Translations under genes and position numbers: made by a program | Notes under the pieces: model-generated | What the model was told of the DNA's origin: nothing | What the model saw: the letters and a program-made list of their open reading frames with translations, nothing else | Database searches by the model: none | Part shown: piece by piece, positions 45,695 to 56,959 of the stretch | How the letters are laid out: every line of letters starts with the position of its first letter | Numbering within the stretch: position 1 is the first letter of the stretch | DNA from: Chlorops oryzae | Taxonomy: Eukaryota; Arthropoda; Insecta; Diptera; Chloropidae | NCBI GenBank assembly: GCA_020466095.1 | Contig: CM035809.1 | Span: 24,440,455 to 24,504,454, forward strand | Length of the DNA: 64,000 nucleotides | Direction: 5' to 3'

Positions 45695-46178
45695 TTAAAT
45701 CTATTTGAGTGTATAATCCTAAAAATACAGTGTAGTCTCTCATGAGTGTACACGAAAAATTTAGCAATTTTTGCACACATCGCTTCTGGAAAATCGATTT
45801 CTATAGAAAATGATCTCTCTTCACTTAAGAATGAAGTAGTTCTTTTATAAGCGTTCACTCATTATGGATTTGTCTGTAAAAAGTTTGACTTCTAAGTGCG
45901 ACATTGAAAAGAGTTTCACCTTTTTTTTTCTTTTTTTTTATGTTTTGTTTTTAGACTCATTCTAATTTGTCATAAAAATATTTAATAGTAGTTTAGCAAA
46001 AAAAAGGCGTCTTAACCCTTGATTTTTTTTGGAATTTTATTGCGTATTAATAGAGTAAAAGAAACAAATGAAAAATAATAAAATACCAGATTGGCAGAAA
46101 ATTTTATTCAAATGAGAAATTCACAAAATGATACGCAAAAAAATATAAATATTTTAATTTAAAAAATATAATACCCAT
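45695..46178. other. AT-rich sequence between two elements
   Basis: A CAGTGTAGTCTCTCATGAGT-like phrase at about 45728 recalls the AGTGTA-type TIR family, but nothing else of that element is present. Otherwise no features seen. Confidence 0.35.
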
Positions 46179-46360
46179 ATCGATATTAGAGGTTTACGCC
46201 GTCAGGGTTTGCTTCGGCGGCGGCGTAGAGCCCAGAGGGAACCGGCGGCGGCGGCGTAGTCACCAGTGAGAACCGGCGGCGGCGGCTAGGCTGTCTAACC
46301 CGGCGGCGGCGGCGTGACCGGCGCATCCTGTTAAATATAATTTTGCTAATTACATTTAAA

Positions 46361-47276
46361 AAACAAGTAAGAAAGCTAAAGTCGGTCAAGCCCGACTTTG
46401 AAATACCCAGCGTCCCGACATTATGAGCGCACTATGTTTTTCTTCTCTATTTGTGGGCGTGGCAGTGGGAGGGCAACATAAATTATTTCCCTACACCTTT
46501 CATTCGCCTTGGTGAACCTATGTTGCGAATTTGAAGCTTCTACGCCTTTTACTTCGGAAGTTACGAAAAATCTCTATTTGTGGGCGTGGCAGTGGGCGGG
46601 CCACAAAAAATTTTTTCCTACACCTTTCATTCGCCTTGGTGAACCTATGTTGCGAATTCGAAGCTTCTACGCCTTTTACTTCGGAAGTTATGAAAATTCT
46701 CTATTTGTGGGCGTGGCAGTGGGCGGGCTATACAAATTTTTGTTCCTACACCTTTCGTTTGCCTTGGACAACCTATGCTGCGAATTTGAAGGTTCTACGC
46801 CTTTTACTTCACAAGTTACGATAAGCCCTTACTTTTGGGCTTATTTGTGGGCGTGGCTCGAAGAGGGCGGCGTCCATTTTTTGCCAGGATATGTCCCTTT
46901 TCGTAGTTTACCAGCACACCAAATATCAATGGAATGTGTTGAGTGGTTCGCAAGTTACAAGCATTTTATTGAAAACACAATAAATTCATTTGTGGGCGTG
47001 GCAGTGGGCGGATGTCTCCCATTTTTACTTAGGATCATACTCGGACCCAGATATACATGTGTGCCAAATTTTGACTTCATTGGTTCAGCCGTTTCGGAGG
47101 AGATCCGACCACGGACGGACGGACAGACGGTCAGACGGACAGACGGACATGTCTAAATCGATTCAGTTTTTGATCCTGATCATTTCTATATATATTTTTC
47201 TATATCTCCGGAGCTTAATTCTCCCTGTTACAAGATTTGCACAAAACTAATATACCCCGCTTACGCTGGGTATAAT
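46361..47276 (+). mobile_element. Helentron-type (mini-me/DINE-1-like) element inside the hAT
   Basis: Starts AACAAGTAAGAAAGCTAAAG, followed by a hairpin AAAGTCGG-TCAAG-CCCGACTTT at 46378-46399. TACCCAGCGT near the start is inverted as ACGCTGGGTA at the end (47262-47271). An (RGAC)n proto-microsatellite lies at 47111-47149. These features match the non-autonomous Helentrons of flies known as mini-me or DINE-1. The 215-codon frame at 46509-47156 is produced by the internal repeats and is not a gene. Confidence 0.8.
46446..46845 (+). repeat. About 125-bp tandem repeat inside the Helentron, three copies
   Basis: Copies begin CTCTATTTGTGGGCGTGGCA near 46446, 46571 and 46700 and include CCTACACCTTTCATTCGCCT, AACCTATGTTGCGAATT and CTACGCCTTTTACTTCGGAA. 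Isolated TTTGTGGGCGTGGC motifs follow at about 46848 and 46988. Internal minisatellites are a known property of DINE-1-type elements. Confidence 0.9.
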
Positions 47277-47936
47277 AACTAACATTTCAAATGTTTGAGC
47301 AGTCTTTATTTAAATGAAACTTATGTCCCAAACAATTAATAAGTAATTAAATATTAAATAACAGTTATGAAACAAAAAAAAAAAAAAAAGCATTTCTTAT
47401 GCTGACTGTCTACATTTACAAATGTATTTTAAAAAAAAAAGTCTTTGCACTTCTTCTGCTTAAATTCATATTTAAATGATAAGTAAAAATCGTACTTATA
47501 TCTTTTGTCCTTAGAGGGTTTAAAAAATAATTGGATATAGTAAATTTAAAAAAAAATTATTTAAAATGCTCTTTGCAGGTCTCGTAATTGTCATGTATAA
47601 AAATTATACTACAGCTGACAACTATACTAGAGATGGCACAATGCCAATGATTAATCGATTTTTTGAAAATAGGCACCTTTCACGACATATTTCGATATTT
47701 ATCATGAAATATTTGTAAAGATTATACACTTTATAAGACGCCGAACCACGCCGCCGCCGCCGCCGCGCCGATTTCTACGTCATTCAGCGGCGGCGCGTCA
47801 GAAAAGGCAAAAATCGGCGGCGGCGGCGGCGTGGCTCGGCGGCGTAAACGTCTAATCGATATGTCTCGAAATTTATGCCTCGAAACACCTTCGCACAAGC
47901 GAACGTGGATAATCGTGTTTGTGTGGCTTAAATGCC

Positions 47937-47938
<2 letters not shown>

Positions 47939-47972
<34 letters not shown>
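47939..47972. repeat. (AC)n microsatellite
   Basis: An uninterrupted run of AC dinucleotides, about 17 units. Confidence 0.98.
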
Positions 47973-47974
<2 letters not shown>

Positions 47975-47975
<1 letters not shown>

Positions 47976-48712
47976 AGCTAATGAGTTGAAAATTAATGGC
48001 ATGAAATAGTTATAGTGCGTCACAATGAACATGACATCCATTGAGCATGACAAAATTATTTAATTTTTCTGTTTGAAGCACAACAAGATGAAACGTCAAG
48101 GGCGGAAGGGGAGTCAGTCTCTTCTCATCAAAATGATCTTTATTATTTTTTTTGTTTTTGATCTTTCAACAATTTAGACATCTCAAAATGTGATGACTCA
48201 CAGTGAGGACTTATTTAGTTGGATTAAATTAAGATAAACAATAAATCATTAAATATTTTTGGACTGGGAATAGTGATCTTTTCAAAGTGAAAAGAATTTT
48301 TAAACTTATTCTTTGATCGCTTGGAAATTCCGGGTTATTTTGAATTTTGTGAGCATTTTAATATAGTTTTTTTTTTCTTTTTTTTTTTTTTGTGTGGTTG
48401 CAAAAGCCGCTCGTGGAGAAAGATTAAGATAATAAGAATGAAACCAACATACCCCAGTGTAATTCCTAATAATCCCAAACTATTCGTTGACTAGTCATAA
48501 GCACAGCAGAAGATGCAGGTTAGATAAGAAGAAAGAATAAAAAAATTACTTTTTGTAGACAATAATAGAGCCTCTGCCTTTCTTACGCAGCATACTTATT
48601 TGAGCCTGACAATATTGTCCCAGCATTAGTTCCGAATCATCTCCAAATACTCATCTCCCCTTGACTGTCTATCTTTCAGTTCTTAAGACTCTATTCGAAT
48701 GTCTCACGTAAC
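47975..48712. other. Unassigned sequence
   Basis: Low-repeat, AT-rich, with T homopolymers around 48367-48390. No gene seen. Confidence 0.4.
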
Positions 48713-48715
48713 AAG

Positions 48716-49033
48716 TTCATTTTCTACGATAATATGGAGAGGTCAAATCTTGGAGGATAACCAAGGCTCGGATTTTTTTGACTTTTTCAAATTTAATGCA
48801 TACTTTAGGGGGCAAAATATTTTTCTTACCAAAATTTTGCAAACAAGTTTAGCGAAGTTGAACCTCAAACCGTTTTTTTAACTTCAAAAAAATTCATATT
48901 GAAGTTAAAAATCGATTTGAGTTGAAAAAAAATTTTACTCCATAAAGTATGCTTCAAATTTAAAGAAGTCAACTAAGTCCGAGCCCTGGTTATCCTCCAA
49001 GATTTGACCTCTCCATATTATCGTAGAAAATGA
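48716..49033. mobile_element. Foldback element, inverted repeats over 55 bp
   Basis: TTCATTTTCTACGATAATAT continuing to GGAGGATAACCAAGGCTCGG at the left (48716-48771) is repeated in inverted orientation at 48977-49033 with one clear mismatch (CCAAGG against CCAGGG). The homology continues weakly inward (ATGCATACTTTA against TAAAGTATGCTT). The entire 318 bp can form a hairpin. No TSD is evident, and the superfamily is not assigned. Confidence 0.88.
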
Positions 49034-49039
49034 ATTTAT

Positions 49040-51300
49040 CAGCATTTATAGAGCATGCTTGATTACTTTATTGATTTCGTTAATAAAAACCGGAAGTAAC
49101 AATCGGTATTACAAATCGATTACTCTATCAATATATTATTAATTCTCAAAACAAATTATTGATATAATATCGATATTCTGAGAGATATAAAAGAAAATTC
49201 AAAAACAAGTCCTTTTAGAAAATCATTATGTCATAAGCAATAACCCAGTTACTCCGAATTAATTTATAACTCGAATAAACTTAATATTAACCTGTATTAT
49301 TGAATATGGATTTAAAAAAAAAATAATTTAAAAAAATCATGGTCCTCAAACATTAAGAAAAAACAAGACATAAATCAAACTAATGGGTCAGGAAGGAGAT
49401 TTATGTCCATTTTAAATGAGCCAAGTCTATTGAACTAGACAAAAGATATGGAAATGAATGAGTCTAGTGTATTGAATAATTAAAATAAAATAAAATAAAA
49501 TAAAATAAAATAAAAAAAACAAAACATTTACTCGGCTATTTAGTTCGCTAATAGAATTTCAAATACCTAATTTATTAAATTATAAAATTAAAAATGCTGT
49601 AAGACTACTACCGGCCGTAGGCATTGGTTCAGGTCATAAATATTGACCCCTTACTGTGGCTCGAGAGTTCAATTTCGGGTATTCTCATCTGTCATCTCAT
49701 CGGTTGTTGGGTCTGATTCTTCAAGTGAGTGAGCTTACGCTATATCAATGCAAATATATGAACACGGGTATATATAAGGTCAAAAAGGGGTATTCCCAAC
49801 GAAAAATGGGTCCAACGATTGGCTATTAAAATTAATAGCGTTCAAAGGAGGATTCAGAGTTCGAGCCTACAGAAATGTAGGCTTGAATAAAATTCAACAG
49901 TGAAATTTGGTATAAAATGGGACCGACTTTGCCTTACCTTAGACTGGGGCCTTAGTAAGTCATGACTCTCTTGACTGGACTTGACTCTCCAGCAAAAATT
50001 TTAGAAGAGATCAGAAATTTTCTTAAAATTATGACGCTCAGATAAATGACTCCGAAATGAGCCTGAAATTTATTTGATATATGAGACTCATAAGACTAAT
50101 TTATTTAAAGAATCACCTGAATCGATTTCTTCAGCAAATTTTCGTAGGTAGGATACATTAGAAGACTAGCTTAAAATTTCAGGAAATAAATTCATGAGTA
50201 AATGTACAGCCTATTTCAATAATTTCGGTTCGAAAATTCCCCTTTTAATAAATGAGATCAAATATTTCAAGATTTAGTCTCACCAATCCACTCAAAACGA
50301 ATTGATTTGAATATTTAGATACGGAAGAAATCGAAAACAATTTAAAACGAGACCTACATAAAATTAAGGCTTACAAATTATTTCAAAATATTTGAGATAA
50401 CATTTAGATCAACGCTTTTAATAGAGACATTAAATTCCAAATTTCGTTTCTCAGAAATAACAAAACAAAGATTTCTTAAGTGCACATAGCATGAGCGAAA
50501 ATAAAGGTTAAGCTTTTAAAGCAATTTCTAAGCAATTTTTGTTGGCAACATTTTTAGCCGAAAACTTGATTTTGTTTTTCGCTTTTTATCGTTTTTAACA
50601 TTTTAGTTTTTTTTTAATATTTGAAATTTGAAAAAAAATAGGTGGAAAAAAATGCTGAAATTCTTCAAGTAATAAAGGAATTTATTGAGCATATTTTGAT
50701 TCTAAAGCGTGTTAACAAAAATGTCTATAAAATTTAGTACCGCAGACGATGAATCCCAATTTGTCGAAACGTGACTCGTAAGTGTCTCAAAAGTCGCACT
50801 GAATAGAATTTTATGACAAAGTCTTTGATAATTTGATGTTTTTTATTTGTGAGTAATGTCCTGTCAGATTTTTTATGGAAGAAGCTAGGATCGTCCATGA
50901 GAACCACATATGAAAGAAGACTTAAGTCGATAAGGCATCGATGAAACTCGGTTCAAATGCCTAGAAGGATGGTCATCTTGATTGGAATCTCAGGCGCTTC
51001 TTGTTGAATTTTCGAGACGCAAAAGTGGGTTGGTTCACCTGAGTATTATCCTCAATGTCTAATATACTTGTTTTCCGCAATTCAAGTTAAATATATGATG
51101 TATTTTTCAAGTGAAAAGATCGTCAAAAAAAATTTATTGAACTAAGTTCTCTATTTGTGATCTAGCATAGGCAGTCGAAATTCTGAATAACGGATTTTAA
51201 GACACTGAAAATATAGTTCTCTATACAAAGAACTCCTTAAAAGGGAAAAGTTTATGAGTTCGAATACTTAAGTCCAAAAAAATTGGGTAATAGCATAAAG
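49040..51300. other. Unassigned AT-rich sequence
   Basis: A TAAAA-unit run at 49485-49512, scattered direct repeats of GACTC-type words near 49960-50100, no open frame worth keeping. Nothing further is recognised. Confidence 0.4.
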
Positions 51301-51304
51301 CTCA

Positions 51305-51640
51305 GAGCATGACTCCGACATTAATCCGAAGCATGACTCCGAAATTAGTCGAAATATGACTCCGAAATTAGTCCGAAAAATGACTCCGAAATTAGTCCGA
51401 AAAACTGATCCGAAATTTAGTCCGAAAAATGACTCCGAAGTAAGTTGGAAAATAGTCCGAAAAATGACTCCGAAATTAGTCCGAAAAATGACTCCGAAAT
51501 TAGTCCGAAAAATGACTCCGAAATTAGTCCGAAAAATGACTCCGAAATAAGTTCGAAAATAACTCTGAAATTAATCCGAAAAATGACTCCGAAAGATATC
51601 GAAAATAACTCTGGTATAAGTCGAAAAATTGACTAATGAA
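51305..51640. repeat. 24-bp minisatellite, about 13 copies
   Basis: The unit is ATGACTCCGAAATTAGTCCG plus AAAA. Perfect copies occur at 51356-51403 and 51463-51545, with degenerate ones around them. Because 24 is divisible by three the array is open in several frames (repeating MTPKLVRK or NDSEISPK), which explains the apparent open frames. It is not a gene. Confidence 0.95.
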
Positions 51641-51689
51641 GTTCAGAACAAACTATCCGAAAATTAGTCCGAAAATGACTCCGAAAGTT

Positions 51690-52090
51690 AGCTGTAAAAT
51701 ATGAGTCCGAAACATGAATATGAGATATAAGAGGCTCAGATGTATGACTTCAAAATGGGTCCGAAAAATGATTCCGAAACGAGTCCGAAATTTTTACAAA
51801 ATATTAGGCTACTCGGTCCATGTAGACACTGAAATGATCCGAAATAAGTGCATATATGAGAGCTGAGCAATATGACTCCGAAATAAGTCTAAAACATGTA
51901 GAAAATATGACAAATGGTCCAAAAAATTACTCCGAAACGAGTCCGAAATTTTTACAAAATATAAAGCTACTCAGCCTAGACACTGAAATGATTCCGACAT
52001 AAGTGGCATATATATATGAGACTGAGCGACATGACTCCGAAATAAGTCTAAAATATGTAGAAAATATGAGCAAGAAAAATGCCTCTGCAA
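51690..52090. repeat. About 147-bp higher-order duplication
   Basis: Two units (about 51770-51917 and 51918-52070) share CGAAACGAGTCCGAAATTTT, TACAAAATAT-A-GCTACTC, TAGACACTGAAATGATC/T and TGACTCCGAAATAAGTCTAA. They derive from the neighbouring 24-bp units plus unique sequence, showing successive amplification. Confidence 0.8.
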
Positions 52091-52199
52091 TGAGTTACAA
52101 ATTATGAGATATAAGAGATATGAGTACGAAATATGTATGAGGCTTAGAAAATTGAGTCTGAAATATGAGCCCAGAATGACTCTAAAAAGGCTTTCCAAG

Positions 52200-53190
52200 T
52201 ACACCTTGTACTTAGATTTTTTTTATCAGAACCCTAAGTGTGGTTATAGGTAGTTCTTAGCTTCCTATAAAGCGATTTTTGATACCTTCCATTCCTTCCA
52301 ATCGATTACTCACCATTCTTAATTTTATCTCATTATAAATTAACTAACCCCGAAAAATATTCAAAAAAAAAAATTATTCAAAATAACAGCTATTCTAATT
52401 AGATTTGCTCTAAAAGCCACTGAGATTTATGCGCTGGAACAAGAAATTCTGAAACTAATTTCGATGGAAGCAGAATTATTTAAGTATATTTTAAAATATT
52501 TTTCAAATTAAATACGAATTTTATATTTGTTTTGTTCGAAATACTGTCACGTAGGTGAGAGTTGATGTATGGGGATGATGGTTTTAATTCTTGCAGACCA
52601 CATATGTCGTGGTACTAAATAAAATTCATTAAACCAATCAATTTGACGTGAAAGAAATGAAAAATAGTTATCAATCAATTTCAGAGTACTTAGCTGTTAA
52701 AATATTGATTTAAATAGGGATAGAAAACGCACATTTTCACATACCTGGAAAGAAAAGAAAAATAAAAAATTAAAAGAATATATTTTAAGAAACTCTTAAA
52801 AGGAAATAATTAAAAAATAATGAGAAAAAAATTTTATAAATGAAAAAAATACAACCCTGTTGAAGACAATTAATGCTGCCAGAATTTTTTCTCGCGAATA
52901 CTAAATCCTCTAATAAAACAGGCTGAAATATGTTGCATGACACAGATTTGTCCTGCTGAGAAGTATGCTGGAGTTTAAAGCGCTTATTTTAATCATCTAA
53001 AATCTAAATTAAAAATCCTTCTCCCTATATATCGGATTCTGTTCTTTATTGATCTCAACTTCCGGTCCCTTGATATTCATTATTCAGAGCTTTGACTGTG
53101 ATAATAAGTATTAAGGTATAAAAAGGAAGATCAGTAGATTTTCTGACAATTAAAATTAATTATTTTTCAATGGAATTGAAATCATTGAGT
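52200..53190. other. Unassigned AT-rich sequence
   Basis: No gene, SINE box or TIR noticed. Confidence 0.4.
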
Positions 53191-53195
53191 CCAGC

Positions 53196-53390
53196 CACTG
53201 TTGCCAGTTTAGGGGAATATCCGCTAAATTAAGAGGAGATGCTGGTCTTAAGCAGAGACTTTGGAGAGAACAGTCCTTCGGGGATTTTTTGCGGGACCAA
53301 GTTATGGTTTTGAAAAGATTTCAAAATCAGGCTTTAGGGAATTTTATTCGACATCGAGGGGATATTTTCTCTTAAAAAATGGCAACAGTG
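53196..53390. mobile_element. Small hAT-like MITE, CACTGTTGCCA ends
   Basis: CACTGTTGCCA at 53196 is matched by its inverse ending at 53390. Further in, TTTAGGGGAATATCCGCTAA resembles the inverted AAGAGAAAATATCCCC. The flanks AGTCCAGC and AGCACAGA agree at 5 of 8 positions, a possible decayed 8-bp duplication. The 60-codon frame 53261-53443 crosses the right end and is not a gene. Confidence 0.55.
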
Positions 53391-55136
53391 AGCACAGAAT
53401 TTTTCAAGGCGTTTGGCATTGTTCTTATTTAAATGAAATATAGCTTAACTATGTCAAGAAATTTGAGAGGCACAGATTGTGGCTGGTCCAGATTTAATCG
53501 CAAACAAAGTCTTGAGAGGTTAAGAAGGAAATTCGTTTGATTGAGGCAAGCAACAATGATTTATGATCTCGAAAGCCATTACTTCTGAATATATCCGCCT
53601 TTTTTTTAAGCATTAAAAAATCCCTTCGCCGGGCTAAATTATATACCCATTGGGGTTAATATTCAGCGTAACAGTCAACCTCTTACACAATGTTTTAAGC
53701 TTCTCTCATGTTGAGAGTGTCCAGATAAAGAAGTACTCACTTCACTCCCCATTATTTTACGTCCCTTTATACTCTACCGAATCAATTTCCAGGTATAAAA
53801 AAAACGATTCTTAACTTTATGGAAACGATGTCCATAAACAACGATAAAATATTTTCAGTTAAAAATAATGATTGCATATTTTCCTTTCCTTTACCGCACA
53901 AAAGAAAAACATTCCATAAAAAAGAGAGCGCTTTTTATACCACACTCAAAAAAGCGGAAATGTTGAAGTGCAAAATTTTCATAAGCAAAAGTGCCAATAA
54001 AGGAGCTTAAAACTCGTCTACTTGAAATCATCATACTCCAAAAGAACTGTAAACAAACGAAAATGGATATTTTTCGAATGCAGCATTTTTAACAGCATCC
54101 CACCAGCTCTCGTCCACCTCTAACGACCCAACAAAACACTCTACCCTTTTTCCTTTCAATTTTGACCACTTCAACCCTATGGAAAATTCCTCTCTACTGC
54201 ACGTCTGTAACTGACGACTTCAAGCGGCTCATCATGTCGACAACAATTTCAGCATAGCCATGAAAATATGCTGCCGCTGCCCCGTATCAACAGGAGCGGG
54301 GGGATTCAAGAGCGGCGGGGGTTCACAATGCGAAGTATGACAGTGAATATCAAAAACACTCTGTTATGTTTTCACTTAAATTCCACTACCGCCTCTTTCC
54401 ATTCATGCTCCTCCTACTATCGCCCAGTGACCCCACTCACGCCTCCTCCAACACCGCCTCCACCATCCGTCGCCACCACTGCTCTTTACGATTTTAACAT
54501 GAATATTTTATTAATTTACAGCTTGTAAATATTTTACGCAATTGACCTCACTGCAGTTCTTATTTATAACAGCAATGCGGGTCGGGCCAGTCGCTTGTTC
54601 GTGCGTCCGCTCGTCCGTTCAAACGCCGGAGGGGGTCGTCTGGGGGGTGGGGGGAGAACGACGGCTTATACAAACATTTTACGAGAGACCGGAAAAAAGT
54701 TGTTACGTTAAACGGAATTTTTCAATTGGCATTAAATTCTTGCTTTGAGCTGTGATTTTTTTCGATTTTATTTAATTTTTATGCACAGTGTCTGTGTGGG
54801 AGGGGGAGGGCTTAGGGACGCTGTTTGTTGGAATTGTGATATAAATACAGGGGAATTCGAGAGTTCTTACTGCGTTTAATATTTAAAAAAAAAAAAAAAA
54901 TTTTAACACATATTTGAAATGATTGTTCAACTTTTTACAGCTTTTAGGGATTTCAAGTTGAATCGATTCCTGTTATCGGTTTTAATTGGCTCTGGAAAGG
55001 ATCGATTGTGGGGTGTGGAAGTAATCGATTATGTATAAAAGTATTCATAATCGATATCGTAATTGAAAAAGAGTATTTTTCTGTAAGTTTTTGAATTGAA
55101 CTTTGAGTTTCCCACTTAAATTTAACTCCTGAACAC
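53391..55136. other. Low-repeat region, no gene supported
   Basis: GC-richer patches at 54080-54500 and 54570-54670 contain C-rich and G-rich words (CCTCCAACACCGCCTCCACC). The frames there (54268-54528, 54542-54748) show no domain and poor codon use. This resembles an upstream or intronic regulatory island. Confidence 0.4.
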
Positions 55137-55140
55137 TTAA

Positions 55141-55270
55141 CCCTTTAACGCATAAGGGAAAATTTTTTTTCGCATATAATTTTAACGATTTATAGCATTA
55201 TTCTAAATAATAAATATGTATAAATCGTAAAATTTTTTGGTGATTAAATTGTTCCTTATGCGTTAAAGGG
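55141..55270. mobile_element. piggyBac-like MITE, 130 bp, TTAA borders
   Basis: TTAA at 55137-55140 and 55271-55274 flank CCCTTTAACGCATAAGG at the left and its exact inverse at the right (17 bp perfect). A diverged partial second unit follows, reaching CGTTAAAGGG then TTAA at 55379-55382, and yet another AAAGGG-TTAA at 55395-55398. Three TTAA-bounded ends in 260 bp suggest tandem insertion of piggyBac MITEs into each other's TTAA. Confidence 0.8.
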
Positions 55271-55584
55271 TTAAGGGAAAAATTTTTCCCCAAATAATTT
55301 TAAAGATCTATAAAAATGCTATTTGAACATTGTTATAAATCGTTAAACTTATCAAGAGAAAAATTTTCCGTTAAAGGGTTAATGCAATAAAGGGTTAAAG
55401 CGTCTTAAGACGATCCCTGATTTGTTCGAGCTACATATGTAAAGGACCAAAGAATCAAATCGTTTAGGAATAAAAGAAAATTCCGATTCTTGGTACTCGA
55501 TACTCGATTCAATGAAGTATCGGCATAAAAGTACCAATTACACTCGAGTACCTGATCGTTTTTTATATCGAAAAGAACACCTTT

Positions 55585-55880
55585 TTGAGAATTTTATTTA
55601 TTTATTATTTTTTTTTTATTTTGCATTTATTATTTTTCTTTACTTTTTTTTAATTTATTTTTTTATTTTTTTTTTATTATTATTTTTTTTTTTAATTTAT
55701 TTTTTTTTAAATTTATTTATTTTTTTAAAATAATTTTTTTTAATTTTTTATTTTTTTTTCATTTATTTTTTATTTTTTTAATATTTTTATTTTTTTTTAT
55801 TTTTTTATTAATTTTTATTTATTTTTATTTTTTTATTTTTTTTTATATTTTAGTATTTTTATTTTTTTTTTTTTTTTTGT
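55585..55880. repeat. T-rich low-complexity tract
   Basis: Almost only T with interspersed A (TTTATTTTTTTTA-type). The 73-codon Phe-rich frame here is an artefact. Confidence 0.9.
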
Positions 55881-56167
55881 GGTTCGTGTGATGAATTTCT
55901 GTGCTTTTTATCGGATTATACGTATATTGGGATTTTTTTTCAAACTAAGTCTTCCTTTGGTCCACAAAATGCGACACTCGGTAAACAATAAACGTTGAAA
56001 ATCACATAACAATGGAGCAGTTATCATCACATCATGAATGCCGCAGTCAAGGATATATATAGAGCATAAAAAAAAGAAGTAAAAAAGGTATATAAAAAAT
56101 GAATACCAAATCGGAAAAAAAAACAGTTGCCATAATCGAGGGAAAACCGCACAAACAATTTTTAAAA

Positions 56168-56249
56168 CATGTGTGGCATGAATGAGAGTGTATTAGAAAG
56201 CCATATAATGATACTGTTGCAGGAAACGATACAGGAAGTTTTGAAAAGG
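56168..56249 (+). CDS. Possible short coding exon with GTGAGG donor
   Basis: An open frame begins with two nearby ATGs (56168 and 56177 region) reading MNESVLESHIMILLQETIQE, an amphipathic Leu/Ile-rich helix pattern. It ends AAAAG directly before GTGAGG, a good splice donor. The intron to the acceptor TTACAG at 56331-56336 would be only about 87 bp, normal for flies. Splicing from this donor would, however, put the next exon into its second-best frame, with a stop after about 30 codons. The pairing is therefore doubtful and the exon weakly supported. Confidence 0.2.
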
Positions 56250-56336
56250 TGAGGGTCTACAGGATCTGCGGGAGAGGAATGCAGATTATTATTATTTTTT
56301 TTTTTTCTTTACCAACGATTGACCTCAAACTTACAG

Positions 56337-56527
56337 TGAGCAAATCGTACCGCAACAAAGCCGACCACCACCACCACAACGAAAAGAAGCGCCCCCCGAA
56401 CGTTCGAAACGAGATGCTGATGACGTTTGATGACGATGATGATAACATCGGCTTCAACATCGACAACGACGACATCAACACAACGTCATCGGAAACGTTA
56501 TCGGGACTAGTGGCAACATCAGCATGA
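56337..56527 (+). CDS. Candidate terminal coding exon of an unknown host protein
   Basis: After a T-rich tract and the acceptor TTACAG (56331-56336) an open frame reads SKSYRNKADHHHHNEKKRPP, then an acidic FDDDDDNIGFNIDNDD segment, then SETLSGLVATSA and TGA at 56525. Codons end mostly in C or G (AAC, GAC, ATC, CAC, ACG, TCG), unlike the AT-rich surroundings and as in real fly genes. It needs one nucleotide from an upstream exon. The charged, disordered tail could be the cytoplasmic end of a membrane protein or a nuclear-protein tail. I do not recognise the protein. Confidence 0.42.
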
Positions 56528-56955
56528 GGGACCCAACAACGAATGTCATCCGCTTTTGTTTGCCTCGTTATGATTTATTAATGCCTGCAGGCAGGATACG
56601 GAAAAGCGTATGAACTTTTGTACTTTTTCAACGATTTCTCTTTCTATATTTCTATCCCTCTCTGTAGCATAGGATACACATTCTTTATCCACTTCATTTC
56701 TGTTTTTTTTTTTTTTTTCTTCATGTTTTGTTGAGCATTTATTGTTGCTTTTTGTGGTCATATGTAATATTAATGCATACGACATTGCATGCATGATGAC
56801 CACAACGAAACAATGCCGGAAAATTGCTAGCATTATGTATGAGAATTTTCCTTTTCTGATGAAACGGAAATGAAAAGAGAATGAACAAAAAAAAAATTAT
56901 AAAAAATAATAAAAAGGAGCACAAAATGCTTAAAATTTCTATTTCTTCCTCGTCC
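56528..56955. other. Sequence downstream of the candidate exon
   Basis: No immediate AATAAA follows the TGA at 56525. AATAAA-like words appear only further on in A-rich DNA near 56885-56915. A minus-strand 95-codon frame (56546-56833) has a Lys-rich run and no domain. Nothing else seen. Confidence 0.35.
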
Positions 56956-56959
56956 TTAA

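Larger units (their letters stand above)
46187..47854. mobile_element. hAT element with CGGCGG subterminal repeats, exact 8-bp duplication
   Basis: The ends are TAGAGGTTTACGCCG (46187) and, inverted, TAGACGTTTACGCCGCC (ending 47854), 15 of 17 matching. ATCGATAT flanks both sides (46179-46186 and 47855-47862), a perfect 8-bp TSD. GC-rich CGGCGGCGG blocks fill 46209-46325 and 47738-47846, in sharp contrast to the AT-rich surroundings. The interior has been enlarged by a Helentron insertion (46361-47276), so the original element was about 750 bp. No transposase is present. Confidence 0.92.

Noticed and set aside
46509..47156. 215-codon open frame
   Set aside because: Arises from internal repeats of a Helentron. 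The segments repeat in shifted frames with no protein-level conservation.
51356..51636. Frames repeating MTPKLVRK and NDSEISPK
   Set aside because: The 24-bp minisatellite is divisible by three, so stops are avoided by periodicity.
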